From Candidatus Hermodarchaeota archaeon (GTDB lineage Archaea; Asgardarchaeota; Hermodarchaeia; Hermodarchaeales; Hermodarchaeaceae), in NCBI GenBank assembly GCA_016840065.1, contig JAEOTB010000054.1:1-64000 (forward strand): 64,000 nt of DNA, in the 5' to 3' direction. A program made the translations under genes and the position numbers. The first letter of the stretch is position 1. Each line of letters begins with the position of its first letter. The notes under the pieces were generated by a model that saw nothing but the letters and a program-made list of their open reading frames with translations, was not told where the DNA came from and made no database searches. Positions 23,601-28,079 of this stretch are shown here, one piece after another.

Positions 23601-23943
23601 CAGTCCATCCCGCGGGTAGGCGTATCTCTCCGTATCGGTCGTCGCCATAGTCCATTGGATTTGATTCGGGAACCTCCAGCGATTGGTTTGTTCCCACAGC
23701 ATACTCGGTCGTGTTCAGTACGGTTCCAAGCCCGTCGTACTGGTATTCTCCATCAACCAAGGTGGGTCCAGCAGGTGGTAAGGGGGTAGATATACCCAAG
23801 AGGGAGGAAGGCACCTCAGAGCTAGACCCAGCAGAATCTGGTATCCCCGCCATGTTGATTAATGGAAATGCGGGTGCTATGAGGGAGGAGGACAGAATGA
23901 AGAGTGAAAAGAGAAGAAGTAACGCTTGTTTCCTGAATCTCAT
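2614..23943 (-). CDS. Giant cell-surface protein of Ig-like tandem modules (7,109 aa), membrane-anchored
   Basis: A single uninterrupted ORF. Residues 1-27 form a signal peptide with a Leu-rich core. Residues ~100-330 look like a beta-jelly-roll domain. Beta-sandwich, Ig-like modules follow to about residue 6740. Residues 1325-5340 are a 40-module array in which nearly every module carries WxDxDxG, an NTS sequon, CPVGGDQ and LDTxxW. More divergent modules of ~100-115 residues lie on either side. One transmembrane helix (~6746-6768, GIALAVILIIIVLFWLLW) precedes a ~340-residue tail with basic residues, a helical motif, a long Pro/Glu-rich stretch and a second related helical motif ending RAAFGG. 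The topology implies an exterior stalk or adhesin with a cytoplasmic tail. Asn-x-Ser/Thr sequons are very dense, suggesting heavy N-glycosylation. AGGGG lies upstream of the ATG. No enzymatic domain is recognised; a role in adhesion or as an envelope fibre is inference. Many long antisense ORFs are by-products of the repeats. Confidence 0.93.
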   Translation of the reverse strand: MRFRKQALLLLFSLFILSSSLIAPAFPLINMAGIPDSAGSSSEVPSSLLGISTPLPPAGPTLVDGEYQYDGLGTVLNTTEYAVGTNQSLEVPESNPMDYGDDRYGEIRLPAGWTGYELIGNVDNLHDKLYWINGTRENGDFEASSGSDPTEWNYTSYWVASPNSHSGSYGTSYGRSSTNGVRVQAAWSNNYDMNDDSYAAWFNNISIPRTDVSYAKLTFYVQVNQISVGQPDCRGNLVIYVEVEGIVYPRLLASTAPNDGQWYQVNVSIPYDDILTWSLPLLTVRLGLSFTADVDAPAAEEWALDFDDVTLEITGKAQPDHAWVDLRLNSTAVTSTGYGTGTITLTGTWANPGASHSTVQALWETYSSNSSGVYFDYNLTLYITKDSTTEQQTGPEGTTFSAQNETSVYWNTWYYAYQPFYFDDYNLTIALPTTETWTIDTVIDALFNNRTSPVTTDSNSTHIRMTHSTINDAYGWWNFTLTSPNRVDTVTLNFDTFQIAPNTPNSLSVSATFGKTTGEANLTLYDPSGTIVAEDTQSVVAGAASFSAVSFDNGTEFAAGEYTLCVSYDNGDTQSMTAAGFNSTIITVTHGTTTLIPQYSTIEVIRQTGSYFYPRVRFYSNDTSPTDTFLEGATVVGNWTGSDTFELVGGFYVVELDSTAQNAGNYTLRVNATKQYHADAYCLITVSVVEETTLTSPSTPGFSIPYGETTNVNFAYRREVDETGIESATVTSNWTNAVNPTAQGSGWYNFTIDSGEVSEPGTYYMTVTAQRTSYQTQTLTLTILVQARNTQLSTGAILTVPFGNDSVFDITLTDLDNSSNPVSNSTGHIHLQVWNSTHRWDTLGYATITYSGSIGVYEISLNTSYLEGLGTHTFEIRFYWYLNGSANDPFFANRTVTAYVSVRARNTQLSSTTPSTLPLNEQANLTVTITDLDEGGANLPSSPNVNLTLWYSGALWTDATITEFAAGIWNITIDTSTLPGAGQYTFTVNFTWYDAAGANNPFYANRTVDVILTLRQINTVVFYDAPNPEPWGTDMSVTINYFVDDSASSEHGTFPAVTTITCELNGTPLVLNINFTWTSLGGGEYLITINASVLTEVALYELDITVTPTSTDYTSASRSLTFDIRAHLTQTIVDQPDPVGIGNNVTVTVTWTDLDTNTDLTASVLDRVDVRFQNGTAISNHTSLTFILDTDDWTTNTYNLTAYVYSNTSLYVYSQGNLRITIRTHQTAVFVEPPDETPWGWQTQLVVQWTDLEDGSLLTDSDLLNVTVLFANGSLVTTANSLTFWLDTSTWNLATETLTVQVYALTSPRLYEDDNATVQVTIRAHRVSVSIQTPNPTAWGLNASLTVTWTDLDNGTTLTDTELDNVTISNCPVGGDQSSSTIGPFTLKTDTWSVGDHLVNATVYSNTNNYQIGSYQVTVTIRAHYASVTADPPAQSPWGTNTSVTINWQDSDTSTAIDLTALDNITVTGCPVGGDQTFTGSFTFILDTEAWSVGSFSLTIYVYGNSSYYATNGPVIITIREHQTQTVVSPPEQTPFDFNTSISVDWVDLDLGSSDVPSGNLSSIVVSNCPVGGDQTFYSLSFTLDTDSWTVGTYVLTVSVYANGAFGYYLNSSSSLTVIIRIHYTAVTVQPPNSTPYGLNTTLTVIWTDLDTGQILSTSQLDNITVSDCPVGGDQTFTGTFSPTLDTDSWSISTGYSLTVTVYTASGNYADASGSVTVVVRLHRVEVIVNTPAPIAWGLNTSLTVTWNDLDLGTTIDVSNLDNITVSNTPVGGNQTFTGSFIFTLVCDDWNVGAHLITVTAYPDMAPQLYDIDSYNLTITIRAHYVTVTVDPPAQNPWGTNTSLTVNWRDIDTDSDISVSALINITVTNCPVGGDQVFTGSLTFTLDTEDWGVNSYSLTVYVYGNTSYDTGDGTVTITIRAHQTQTITSPPEQTPFDFNTSITVQWVDIDLGSSDVPSGNLSAVVVSNCPVGGDQTFSSLSFTLDTDSWSVGSYTLTITINASAALGFYQNSSSSVTVIIRIHYTTVVVQSPEPTPWSENTSLTIIWTDLDTGAILDTSNLSNITVSGCPVGGNQTFTGTFAPTLDTDSWSISAGYSLSVTIYATTGPRNYSDATGSVTVVIRIHQAEAIASTPAPTAFDLNTSITVTWNDLDTGTSINVSNLDNITVSNCPVGGNQTFTGSLSFTLKTDDWSVGSYQITITVYPDMSPQQYETDIYTVTITIRAHYVSVTINPPAQTAWGENTTLVVNWEDVDTSTTISVSALDNITVTGCPVGGDQTFTGSLTIILDTEGWGVDGHTLTVYVYGNTSYDTGSGSVTVTIRSHQTQTIVSPPEQTPFDFNTSITVQWVDLDLGSVDVASGNLSSVVISNCPVGGDQTFTSLSFTLDTDSWTTGSYTLTVTVYANVSLGFYQNSSASVTVTIRLHYTAVVAQSPEHTPWGENTSLILVWTDLDTGAILDTSNLQNITITNCPVGGDQVFTGTFTFTLDTDSWSISAGYTLTVNLYATTGPRNYNDPTTSVTVVVRTHRTEIIVTTPAPTGWGLNTSSTLVWNDLDTGSTIAVVNLDNITVSNCPVGGDQVFTGSYTFTLVTDNWGVGSHQVSVTLYPDMAPQLYDIDSYTVTITIRNHYTSVVVDPPQQSAWGTNTSLTVTYTDTDTSTTISVDALINITVTGCPVGGDQVFTGTFSFILDTEDWGVADHVLTVYVYGNDSYADGSGLVTVTIRSHQTQAIVSPPEQTPFDFNTSISVRWVDLDLGSSDVPSGNLSSIVVSNCPVGGDQTFASLSFILDTDSWTTGSYTLTVTIYANVSLGFYQNSSSSVTVTIRLHYTAVVAQSPEQTPWGFNTSLTLVWTDLDTGAILDTSNLANITITNCPVGGDQVFTGTFTFTLDTDSWSISAGYSLTVNLYAMTGPRNYNDPTTTVTVVIRVHRTEIIVTTPEPTGWGLNTSVTLVWNDLDTGSIIAVVNLDNITVSNCPVGGDQTFTGSFTFTLVTDYWGVGAHPVNITLYPDMAPQQYDIDSYTVTVTIRNHYTSVVVNPPQQSAWGTNTSLTVTYTDTDTSTTISVDALINITVTGCPVGGDQVFTGSYSFTLDTEDWSVVDHVLTVYVYGNDSYADGSGSVTVTIRAHQTQTIVSPPEQTPFDFNTSITVQWVDLDLGSIDVASGNLSSIVVSNCPVGGDQTFGGLSFILDTDSWTTSSYTLTVTVYANASLGFYQNSSSSVTITIRIHYTSVVVQSPEQTPWGENTSLTLVWTDLDTGAILDTSNLENITISNCPLGGDQVFTGAFTFVLDTDSWSISTGYSLTVDLFATTGPQNYSDASSTVTVIIRIHNTEIIVTTPEPTGWGLNTSIILVWNDLDTGSTVTIANMDNITVSNCPVGGDQTFMGSFTFTLVTDDWGVGSHQVNVTLYPDMSPQLYDWDSYTVTVTIRNHYSSVVVDPPQQSAWGTNTSLSVTYTDTDTSTTISVDALINITVTGCPVGGDQVFTGSFTFTVDTEDWGVAGHVLTVYVYSNVSYADGSGLVTVTIRSHQTQTIVSPPEQTPFDFNTSLTVQWVDLDLGSADVASGNLSSVVVSNCPLGGDQTFASLSFTLDTDSWITGSYTLTVTIYANTSLGFYQNSSASVTVTIRLHYTAVVAQSPEQTPWGENTSLTLVWTDLDTGSILDTSNLENITITNCPIGGDQVFTGAFTFVLDTDGWSISAGYTLTVNLYATTGPRNYSDPITTVTVVIRVHRTEIIVTTPEPTGWGLNTSITLTWNDLDTISTIAVVNLDNITVSDCPVGGDQTFTGSFTFTLVTDDWGVGSHQVTVTLYPDMSPQQYNGDSYTLTVTIRNHYSSVVVDPPQQSAWGTNTSLTVTYTDTDTSTTISVDALDNITVTGCPVGGDQVFTGSYSFTLDTKDWGVAGYVLTVYVYSNVSYADGSGLVTVTIRSHQTQGIISPPEQTPFDFNASITVQWVDLDLGSSDVASGNLSSVVVSSCPVGGDQAFASLSFTLDTDSWTVGSYTLTVTIYANASLGFYQNGSASVTVTIRLHYAAVVVQSPEPTPWGFNTSLTIIWTDLDTGQILDTSNLANITVSGCPVGGDQTFTGTFTPVLDTDGWSISAGYTLTVTAYATTGPRNYSDASGSVTVVIEIHRVEVIVSTPAPTGWGLNTSVTLTWNDLDTGTTINVVNLDNVTVSDCPVGGNQSFTGSLSFILVTDDWGVGSHLVTVTIYPVMSPQLYEVDSYQVTITIRNHYVSATVNPPDQSPWGTNTSLEVNWVDTDTSTSIPVDALDNITVTGCPVGGDQVFTSSLSFELDTEDWGVGGYSLTVWVYGNTSYSDDSGTVTVTIRAHQTQTVVSPPQQTPFDFNTSMSVDWLDLDLGSSDVPGGNLSSVVVSGCPVGGDQSFSSLSFDLDTDSWVTGTYVLTVSVNASASLGFYLNSSSTVTVIIRIHFTAVVVQTPNPTPWGFNTSLSIQWIDLDTSTILDTSNLQNITVSGCPVGGDQTFTGSFTPTLDTDSWSISVGYSLTVTAYATTGPRYYDDSSGSLTVVIRIHRTEVIVATPSPTGRGQNTSITVTWNDLDTGTTIASVNVDNATVSNCPVGGNQTFAGVLSFTLDTEAWSVGDYQVVVTVFPDMSPQLYDIDSYTVTVTIRVHYTSVTLDPPAQTPWGSNTSLVVYWVDVDTGEAIPVSALDNITISGCPTGGNQTFTGSLSFALFTQNWSVGSFGLTVTVYGNSSYDTGSGSVTVTIRAHQTQTITSPPEQTPFDFNTSLSIQWTDLDSGSSDVPSGNLSLVVVSSCPTGGDQSFNSLSFTLITDNWTVGTYLLTVTIYANGTLGFYQNSSSTVTVVIRVHYTAIVVQTPDSTPWGFNTTLVITWMDLDTGAILGTSSLDNVTISGCPVGGDQSFSGTLSPVLDTDSWSISAGYTLTVDVYALTGPRNYTDASGSVTVVIRVHRVEVVAATPPATGRGQNTSITVTWNDLDTGTTIAALNVDNVTVSNCPVGGNQTFAGVLSFTLDTEAWSVGAYQVVVTVFPDMSPQLYDIDSYTVTITIRVHYVSVTLDPPSQTAWGVNTSLVVYWIDIDTGEAIPVSALVNITISDCPTGGNQVFTGSLSFSLETANWSVGSFDLTVTVYGNSSYDTGTGSVTVTIRAHQTQTVASPPEQTPFDFNTSMSVDWLDLDLGSSDVPSGNLSLVIVSNCPVGGDQSFASLSFTLDTDSWSVGSYSLTIMVVANASLGFYQNSSSTVTVVIRLHYTSVSIQTPEPTPWGQNTSIVLLWLDLDTGSILDASNLVNVTVSGCPVGGDQVFTGVFSFSLDTDGWSVNAGYSLSISVYATTGPRNYSDASGSVTVVIRGHRVNVVVTPPSPVPADGTVNITVSWEDADVGGVINASLYLNYINTTGSEASYPNLPAINYSVSFLLSAEGWTLTVHTLNVTVFPNDLTLFDIGWGLVTVTIRKHSIVGIIDPISSIPYQNNTWFTLRVNDSDTGEALNGSVVQLTISCSGYSSVIYNTTHWGTYVYNVSEGEYLVYLQSSSWSLGQHSVQITIETTLEYNDGVVNTKVTIRTLAISFLYTPPSSVPWGENGTLVVQYQVDDSVSANDTQVIANGVISISGWSLGTDFFVTDHGDGNYTITFTTTMLSSVGEHSFTISMASPHAYYEDGQIVGLVMTVRPLITTMIYNQVSSTPYGDDVNITLYYLVLDGESQFNGDFIPSATLNVTGLDGLVLVLDVNYTVADYGTYYLITINASLDIGSYKIQVDAIAPSSQYDNASISEITFHVRTVYTELERPPVDEVAFEENFVFQVIYKVLDDDSTQNLDGIPNVDHIYVTTNGSLGWTLTPSNYSVNHLGNGVYEITLNSSLTPYPGRWWVNISAEWDAATPNYEEQWVEAYLISEERPTTVVQTYPTDTGYADDIVVYLNYRDSISGWNNDNITRGGYVSIIVCNATTGAELLTEYVVENATTNPTYEFQIRINASQLGAIYEFLDFQVNVSWVGGNAPFYANATSVFSCRVTGTATVLYSDAPSAVSYQSDINITLHFETDGGNPIDNSSLLVGFEIGCADIPGFNSTFWSLDNSSHLSGVYVVTIHGYMDLDVGTYVFQINMTWPSSPPVPPYYSSATHQVSARITEVTTLLDWVQHEIVYYGMKLNITAWYYDLYTGVNQTDSGLWSLDPALSFTATLNLDGSWNITIDTSLLSAMEWSITLMANKSNYLSQERRIDLQIRPHILQIDRVDPSGLTSECYYLDQFNITVYLSSNHTGLPITSGQVNFTWASLPSDWLVELSGGFYYVLLNTSDVNAQTYVIAVQVTMGSNYTTPLLTYTLTIHPVSTVIDIPAGDTSTITTYLDTMIQLRVIYNVSGGSTITGATLTAYNGSLPIETLLLNATSGYYECWLNTSESEWAARPYQILIYAYATNYELQTTLFVITLDYKPCEITVESSTITSQYGDSVELTVFLGDSQTSLGIDGSTLAFTWGTHSGSLTSNGTLGYYTTVLVTSDIPKTYQLVITHETQQRYAYDEEIISLTVTPRETQYEIIGAYTLREIDGVLYNVSIDYTLSSWDAPIHDTLVVVVWFADYSNVTLTDVMGALGASQYSTAHEDFSFDSLTGYWRVEFPLTFYEDAEIQFTFDLDYHQQAEFSRSLSVTPIPVLLDWTAESLGLFPADNMFYVGQSYSFEFYLNDTYHICGVTNATIEISFSGSLSSTSVSVVEDTGRPGYYIVSVFGPAPSQGMVTFTAVKQDYSSSELQVGFFFEHNPLMNMMINGGIALAVILIIIVLFWLLWTRMLSVPPEVRRLRRLARKVGREGSFELSSKDRDRIRTRDAIMSKSVRQAFDQIDIPVQPAIVPVTTTIEEVSDSEEDILVQLEAISGLSPAERSELARQMMKIPRTDRVWFLDDLRRQMSERRMDPLTRRTDTPSEPEQQPEPVEPTEPIEEPSIPDEPPPPIEDEEPEPEPEVVEEQPEPEDEPETEPEVTESTEFVEPDEPEPIPEPVEPSVPVEPSEPITPLEPEVETPIEPAEPVTPLEPAEPVPTEPTPTTEPDTDVPLEPPEPIDIEEVEPLEPPIEPPEPEVPSLEVAIRQELDKIPGLQEEEKADLIERLKAMSKEERDAVYQSLRAAFGG
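2850..3232 (-). repeat. Low-complexity Pro/Glu-rich coding stretch in the giant protein's tail
   Basis: On the coding (minus) strand this region encodes runs such as EPEPEPEVVEEQPEPEDEP and PLEPAEPVTPLEP, about 125 residues dominated by Pro, Glu, Thr, Ser and Val. On the plus strand it reads as repeated GGTTCTGGCTC-like words, which creates a false 302-residue Ser/Gly ORF. It separates two related helical motifs and is probably an extended, highly acidic spacer in the cytoplasm. Confidence 0.85.
7924..19971 (-). repeat. Ten-copy ~1.2 kb higher-order repeat encoding 40 Ig-like modules (DABC x10)
   Basis: Within the giant gene, four module types recur in fixed order. D starts HRxEVIVxTP, A starts HYxSVxxDPP, B starts HQTQTIxSPPEQTPFDF, and C starts HYTxVxxQSPEPTPWG. 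Each module is about 100 residues and ends TVTIR. The B-type word (antisense of PFDFNTS) recurs near 8485, 9687, 10890, 12094, 13302, 14503, 15714, 16922, 18126 and 19327. The spacing is 1,201-1,211 bases, so there are ten 4-module units. Counted from the translation, 39 modules keep the CPxGG cysteine and one has Thr. The array spans residues 1325-5340 (4,016 residues). The central copies are the most alike. Boundaries are set at the first His of the first D module and the last residue before the degenerate module HRVNVVV. Confidence 0.95.
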
Positions 23944-24325
23944 ATTATCTAACCCCTGATGCTTTAGGCGATGAATAAGGGTTGTAAAGCCTTGTGCTGA
24001 TCGTTAGAAGGACACCTAGGTGTGTTGGGTTCTGATATTTTAGAGCCACTTAAGAACTCCAATAAACGGTCTGGCAGCATACACACTTCAAAACCTCATG
24101 AATCCACCGCAATGCATTATAAAGGAGCCAGCAATGCTGTATAAATAGATTTTCAGTTTAATTTTAATTTATATTGTAATCTGCCCTGTTTTTGTGATTT
24201 CGTGAATTAAATCCCTGTTTTTCGAGAAAAATAGCTCTCATTCTTCTGTCAGAAGGTTTTCCATTAGTTGTCGCTGAATGAGGAGTTTAGTTTCCTGGGG
24301 TACTGCTATGCTTCTTAAAGCGTAT
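23944..24325 (-). promoter_or_regulatory. 382-base AT-rich intergenic region, probable promoter of the giant gene
   Basis: No gene is apparent here; a 70-residue minus-strand ORF overlapping it is out of frame with the downstream coiled-coil gene. Two TATA-like elements on the minus strand could drive the giant gene: the complement of TGTATAAATAG (24139-24149) and of CATTATAAAGG (24116-24126). Either implies a 5' leader of roughly 150 bases. The stretch 24150-24230 is very AT-rich. Confidence 0.5.
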
Positions 24326-26452
24326 CTATTCATCATTTGGTGTAACACGGAAGGCTTCGATGCATGAGAGTTTGGTCTGGGTGTGTAGGCGCTCTGGTAT
24401 GAGCTGGGCTTGCCATAGTTTGTGAAGCCCCTGGTATATGATGACCTCAACTTCAGGATCTTTTAGCAGATTGTTTCGTTGGGCTTGACGTTCTAGGGTT
24501 TCTGCAAATTCTGGGTTCTCCTCCCAGGAGGTTTCTATTTTCTCTTTAAGGAATGTGAGGAAGTCAGGGTCGAGTTCGGTGACTGGTGCTGTCCGCTGTT
24601 CTAGGTTACGGGGAACCCGTCGATCGAGATCCATTAAGAGAAGGGGAGGGATGGCGAAAAGGTGGGTTGTCTCGTTATCTCGCTGAAATCCTAGTAGGAA
24701 GAAGGGTATCTGTAGCTCAAGAACGGTATCGGTGGGCAGTAGTGCCTCTGGTTCCATGAGATATTCTTCAAATAACTCCTTTCTTCCCTGACAATGTTTA
24801 ATCTGGTCCTGAATTGATTCTTGAATTTTGGTGGAGAGATTCTCCAATGTTTGTTGGCGTTCTTGGATTTCTTGGAGCTTCTGATCTCGTTCCTGGTCTA
24901 GGGCAACAAGTCGGGCTTTCTCTTGTCGAACCAGTTCTGCATAGTGGTTGCGGAGTCCAGATATTCTCTCTTCAGCGTTACGGTTCAATTCTTCAAGATC
25001 CTTCTCAATTTGCTGAATGAGCTTACGCCGATCCTTTATCTTATCCCGCAACTCACTGCTGAAGGATTTATCAAAAACATCGAGCACAGACCTCATATCA
25101 TCCATGAATCGAGGAACATTGGGGTCAACCTCTGAATCTACTTTGATGAGTTGGGCAAGGGCTTCTCTTTGCTGTACAAAATCCTCATCAACTGGCTCCA
25201 AGCTAAATCTTAGCCTTTCGACGAGTTTGGACTCTTCACCCTGCCACCACTCCTTCGCTTCGTCTATTGCTGAGTTTTCCTGTCGGGATAGCTCTTCTAG
25301 GTTCCGATTGATTTCCTGTACCAGATTCTCACGCCGTGTTTCATAGTAGGATTGCATTTCATCAAACTCTCTCTCAGCTCGCTTAGTCCAGTTTCGAACT
25401 TCTTCTTGGAAATGAATCCTGAACTTGTCCCACTGTCCTGCTGCAGAGACATGGCTCTGGATGGCTTCATCATAGAACCTTTCAGTTGCGTGGATACTCT
25501 GGGACTGAACTACCTTTGGGGGGAGAGGTGAAGCATATTCTACCTTTGAGCTTGCTAGGCTGCTCAGCTTCCTGATTAGCTTGGCAAATTTAGGAGTAAC
25601 AAGATAGGTTTCGAAGGGGCTGGTTCGAGGGCTCGCGATGATGTCTTCTTGAAGTTTCTCAAGCCCTGCAAGGAACTCGAGGTTAGTTTCGACTTTGAGG
25701 AGGGCTTCGTATCTGCTGGTGGAGGGCATATTACCCCGTTCTACTGCATGCTGATTTAGGGCTAACCCATCGATAATCGCAATGTTTCCATTTTGTTGAC
25801 GCACAATCCATAGGGGCCAAAGAACCTTAGAGAAGAATTGATAGCATCCTTTTTTGAGTGGCTTGAGCTGTCTTGTATTCTGGCGGATGTCCTCAGCCAG
25901 GAGGTAAACAGCTGCTAGTTCTTGGTGGGTGTCTAGCACCAGAGAACTATCCATTTCGAGAGAGTGAATTGATGGCTCATCTAAGCTTTTTCCGTCTAGG
26001 GAAAAGGGAAGCGAGAATTGTGCATCCCCTTCTGTACGCCGACTCTCCGCAACAATTACTTCGATATCCTCTGTAAAGTCCCCAAAGGGGGCTGGATTAC
26101 CGTCCCAATCAGTAAGCATAGTTTGATATTTCTCAACAAAGCGTCGCTTGATCTCGGTGAGGACCTTTTGTCCATCTTGTGGATTATGGGCTTTATCGGT
26201 GGCGACGGCGAAGAGGATGTCATTTGACTTGTGAAGTAGGAAGTAGAAACTCACTTCGCCTAGATTGATGGTTTCGATGCCGCCATGGCCCAGTTCTTCG
26301 GCAAAGGCGTTTAAGGCGCTGTAGAACCCGCTAAATACCGCTTCGTCTACTCCTCGTCTGCTAAACGTCTTGTGGACCATTACTTCACCGGTTGCTCGCT
26401 TGAGCACATAGACATCACGTATCATTTCGACCAACATCCGATAATGTTTCAA
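24326..26452 (-). CDS. Longin/roadblock-like domain protein with long coiled coil
   Basis: A 708-residue cytoplasmic protein of unknown function. Residues ~10-120 have the strand-strand-helix-three strands-helix pattern of longin/profilin-like small domains: VYVLKRATGEVMVHKTF, an amphipathic helix, VSFYFLLHK and ILFAVATD, then a helix. Residues ~350-560 are Glu/Lys/Arg/Gln-rich and strongly predicted coiled coil (for example RKLIQQIEKDLEELNRNAEE). A ~130-residue C-terminal globular part follows. In Asgard archaea, longin and roadblock domains are associated with small GTPases and membrane traffic, so a scaffold or GTPase-linked role is possible but inferred. The ORF track starts at a TTG. A TATA-like GGCTTAATAATCT at 26454-26466 suggests the true start may be an ATG at 26437 or 26425. 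Confidence 0.75.
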   Translation of the reverse strand: MKHYRMLVEMIRDVYVLKRATGEVMVHKTFSRRGVDEAVFSGFYSALNAFAEELGHGGIETINLGEVSFYFLLHKSNDILFAVATDKAHNPQDGQKVLTEIKRRFVEKYQTMLTDWDGNPAPFGDFTEDIEVIVAESRRTEGDAQFSLPFSLDGKSLDEPSIHSLEMDSSLVLDTHQELAAVYLLAEDIRQNTRQLKPLKKGCYQFFSKVLWPLWIVRQQNGNIAIIDGLALNQHAVERGNMPSTSRYEALLKVETNLEFLAGLEKLQEDIIASPRTSPFETYLVTPKFAKLIRKLSSLASSKVEYASPLPPKVVQSQSIHATERFYDEAIQSHVSAAGQWDKFRIHFQEEVRNWTKRAEREFDEMQSYYETRRENLVQEINRNLEELSRQENSAIDEAKEWWQGEESKLVERLRFSLEPVDEDFVQQREALAQLIKVDSEVDPNVPRFMDDMRSVLDVFDKSFSSELRDKIKDRRKLIQQIEKDLEELNRNAEERISGLRNHYAELVRQEKARLVALDQERDQKLQEIQERQQTLENLSTKIQESIQDQIKHCQGRKELFEEYLMEPEALLPTDTVLELQIPFFLLGFQRDNETTHLFAIPPLLLMDLDRRVPRNLEQRTAPVTELDPDFLTFLKEKIETSWEENPEFAETLERQAQRNNLLKDPEVEVIIYQGLHKLWQAQLIPERLHTQTKLSCIEAFRVTPNDE

Positions 26453-26527
26453 AGATTATTAAGCCTAGCGCCAGTACAATAACAGGTATCACCTTTTTGA
26501 AGATAACTATAGGAGATTGTATAGGCA

Positions 26528-28000
26528 ATGATGCTAGCCGGGTTGTTAGAAAGAGATAGTAAGCTCCGAAGCCTTGCTAATCCCCTCTTCTGGGGCCCCC
26601 TTCTAGCTATCATCGTTGTAAAACTTTGGGTCTTTCATCTCTCCATAGTTAGGTATATTGAGAGCCAAACAGTTTACTTTAGCTACGGATACTTTTACTT
26701 CGGAATGGATTTTGAGATTGTAGAACCTTATGGTGACTTCCAAGCATACTATATGAACTTTGTAGAGCAGTTTACGCAAGGATATCTGCCATATACACCG
26801 GATTTGTACATGGTCGAAGAAAGCCAAGTCTATATTTATCCCCCCCTTTTTCTTTACATCATTACTGCGTTCTATTTCCTGCCCGTAGAATTGGGTTTTC
26901 CTGACTTGCTGCTGATGGGGCAGGACCTTCATTTTGCACGAGTTGGATTCAGTTTCATTTTCTTCGATATTGCCACCTGTATCATTATCTACGGTGCAGC
27001 TAAGAAACTGACATCCAATCGAATTCTTCCTGCTACCGCAATGTTGTTGTTTGGTCTGAATCCCATCACCCTCTGGTGGGGTGACTACATTTGGATGAGT
27101 ACACCCATCCATACCTTCTTTCTCATCCTGGGGTTCTACTTCATGTTAGATGGGCGGCTCCGTTGGGCTGCGTTTTGGGTTGCAATTGCTACGATGGTAA
27201 AACAGACCGCAGGACTTCTGCTTCCTCTTATACTCATGGTGGAGCTATCTCGTGGCTGGCGTCGTGTTCCCATCAGCCTTGGCATTATGGCTTTCGTGAT
27301 CGTTACCCTCTCATTGCCCTATCTAGTTATCTATCCTGTGAATTATATCTCAGCTGTGGCTAGCGGAATGGGGGGTTACTGGATGGAGTCCCTACCCCTT
27401 CAGACCTATCCTGTTCCTATCTCTGTTCTTGCCTGGTATCTGCCACCAGTTCTGAATAGCATTATCCTTTGGGCTGTGTATCTTGGTATACCATTTCTTG
27501 TTTCTCTCACAATGCTCTGGGTTATTGCGTATTTGGTCGAGGAGAAAACTGGTCGCCGTTATAGAGAACAAATCCTGGTGCTTTGTCTTCTTCTCTCCTT
27601 GGCATTGCATTCCTTCTTTTCCCGGGGAATCTACAAGTACTATCTTATTGCCTTGTTGCCCTTCCTTGTCCTCCTTATTCCTGCTCTTAGTGGCCCACTT
27701 GTTCCCCTTCGACAAACTAGGTTAATGGACTCGGTGTTTTCGCGGAGTCCTTTGCGGTTGCTTCCTATTAGGCTTCAGCATGCGGCCAGGTCTTTTCTTA
27801 CGTTAGGACAGTCGGTTGTTAATCGTTTAGCGACTTGGGCTTTGCTACTTGTTTCTTTCGTGAGTATAGCCCTCTTCACGGTCCATCGTTTTGTTTCGCC
27901 TGCTATCCTACTTACGCTTTTTCTATGCTGTCTTCTAGGAGCTTGGTATCATTTCGATTGGAAATCCCGTTCAAAACCGACGAAGAAAAATGAAGGATAG
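26528..28000 (+). CDS. Polytopic GT-C-like glycosyltransferase family membrane protein
   Basis: A 490-residue integral membrane protein with about ten hydrophobic helices. After the first helix comes a luminal-type loop with DFQAYYMNF, then YIYPPLFLYIITAFY, LFGLNPITLWWGDYIW and KQTAGLLLPLIL. This resembles GT-C lipid-linked-sugar transferases of the PIG-M/DUF2029 kind, where an acidic residue in the first loop is catalytic. Donor (a polyprenyl-phosphate sugar) and acceptor are unknown. The start ATG-ATG is preceded by AGGAG at about 12 bases. It is divergent from the longin/coiled-coil gene with 75 bases between. A role in building N- or O-linked surface glycans would fit the sequon-rich surface proteins in the window, but that is inference. 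Confidence 0.7.
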   Translation: MMLAGLLERDSKLRSLANPLFWGPLLAIIVVKLWVFHLSIVRYIESQTVYFSYGYFYFGMDFEIVEPYGDFQAYYMNFVEQFTQGYLPYTPDLYMVEESQVYIYPPLFLYIITAFYFLPVELGFPDLLLMGQDLHFARVGFSFIFFDIATCIIIYGAAKKLTSNRILPATAMLLFGLNPITLWWGDYIWMSTPIHTFFLILGFYFMLDGRLRWAAFWVAIATMVKQTAGLLLPLILMVELSRGWRRVPISLGIMAFVIVTLSLPYLVIYPVNYISAVASGMGGYWMESLPLQTYPVPISVLAWYLPPVLNSIILWAVYLGIPFLVSLTMLWVIAYLVEEKTGRRYREQILVLCLLLSLALHSFFSRGIYKYYLIALLPFLVLLIPALSGPLVPLRQTRLMDSVFSRSPLRLLPIRLQHAARSFLTLGQSVVNRLATWALLLVSFVSIALFTVHRFVSPAILLTLFLCCLLGAWYHFDWKSRSKPTKKNEG

Positions 28001-28079
28001 TTACTAGAAGCAGTCATATCATGAGCATCTGCTGCAAAACAAGTAATACGGTGCACGTTAAACGAACCCAGATACCAAC

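Noticed and set aside
5869-23959. Dozens of plus-strand ORFs of 60-171 codons, several looking like relatives of each other (for example 18175-18690 and 19369-19857)
   Set aside because: They recur because the coding repeats on the minus strand recur; none has a coherent RBS or protein-like composition independent of the giant gene.
24238-24450. 70-residue minus-strand ORF before the giant gene
   Set aside because: It overlaps the end of the coiled-coil gene out of frame and extends into the AT-rich promoter region; no family signal.
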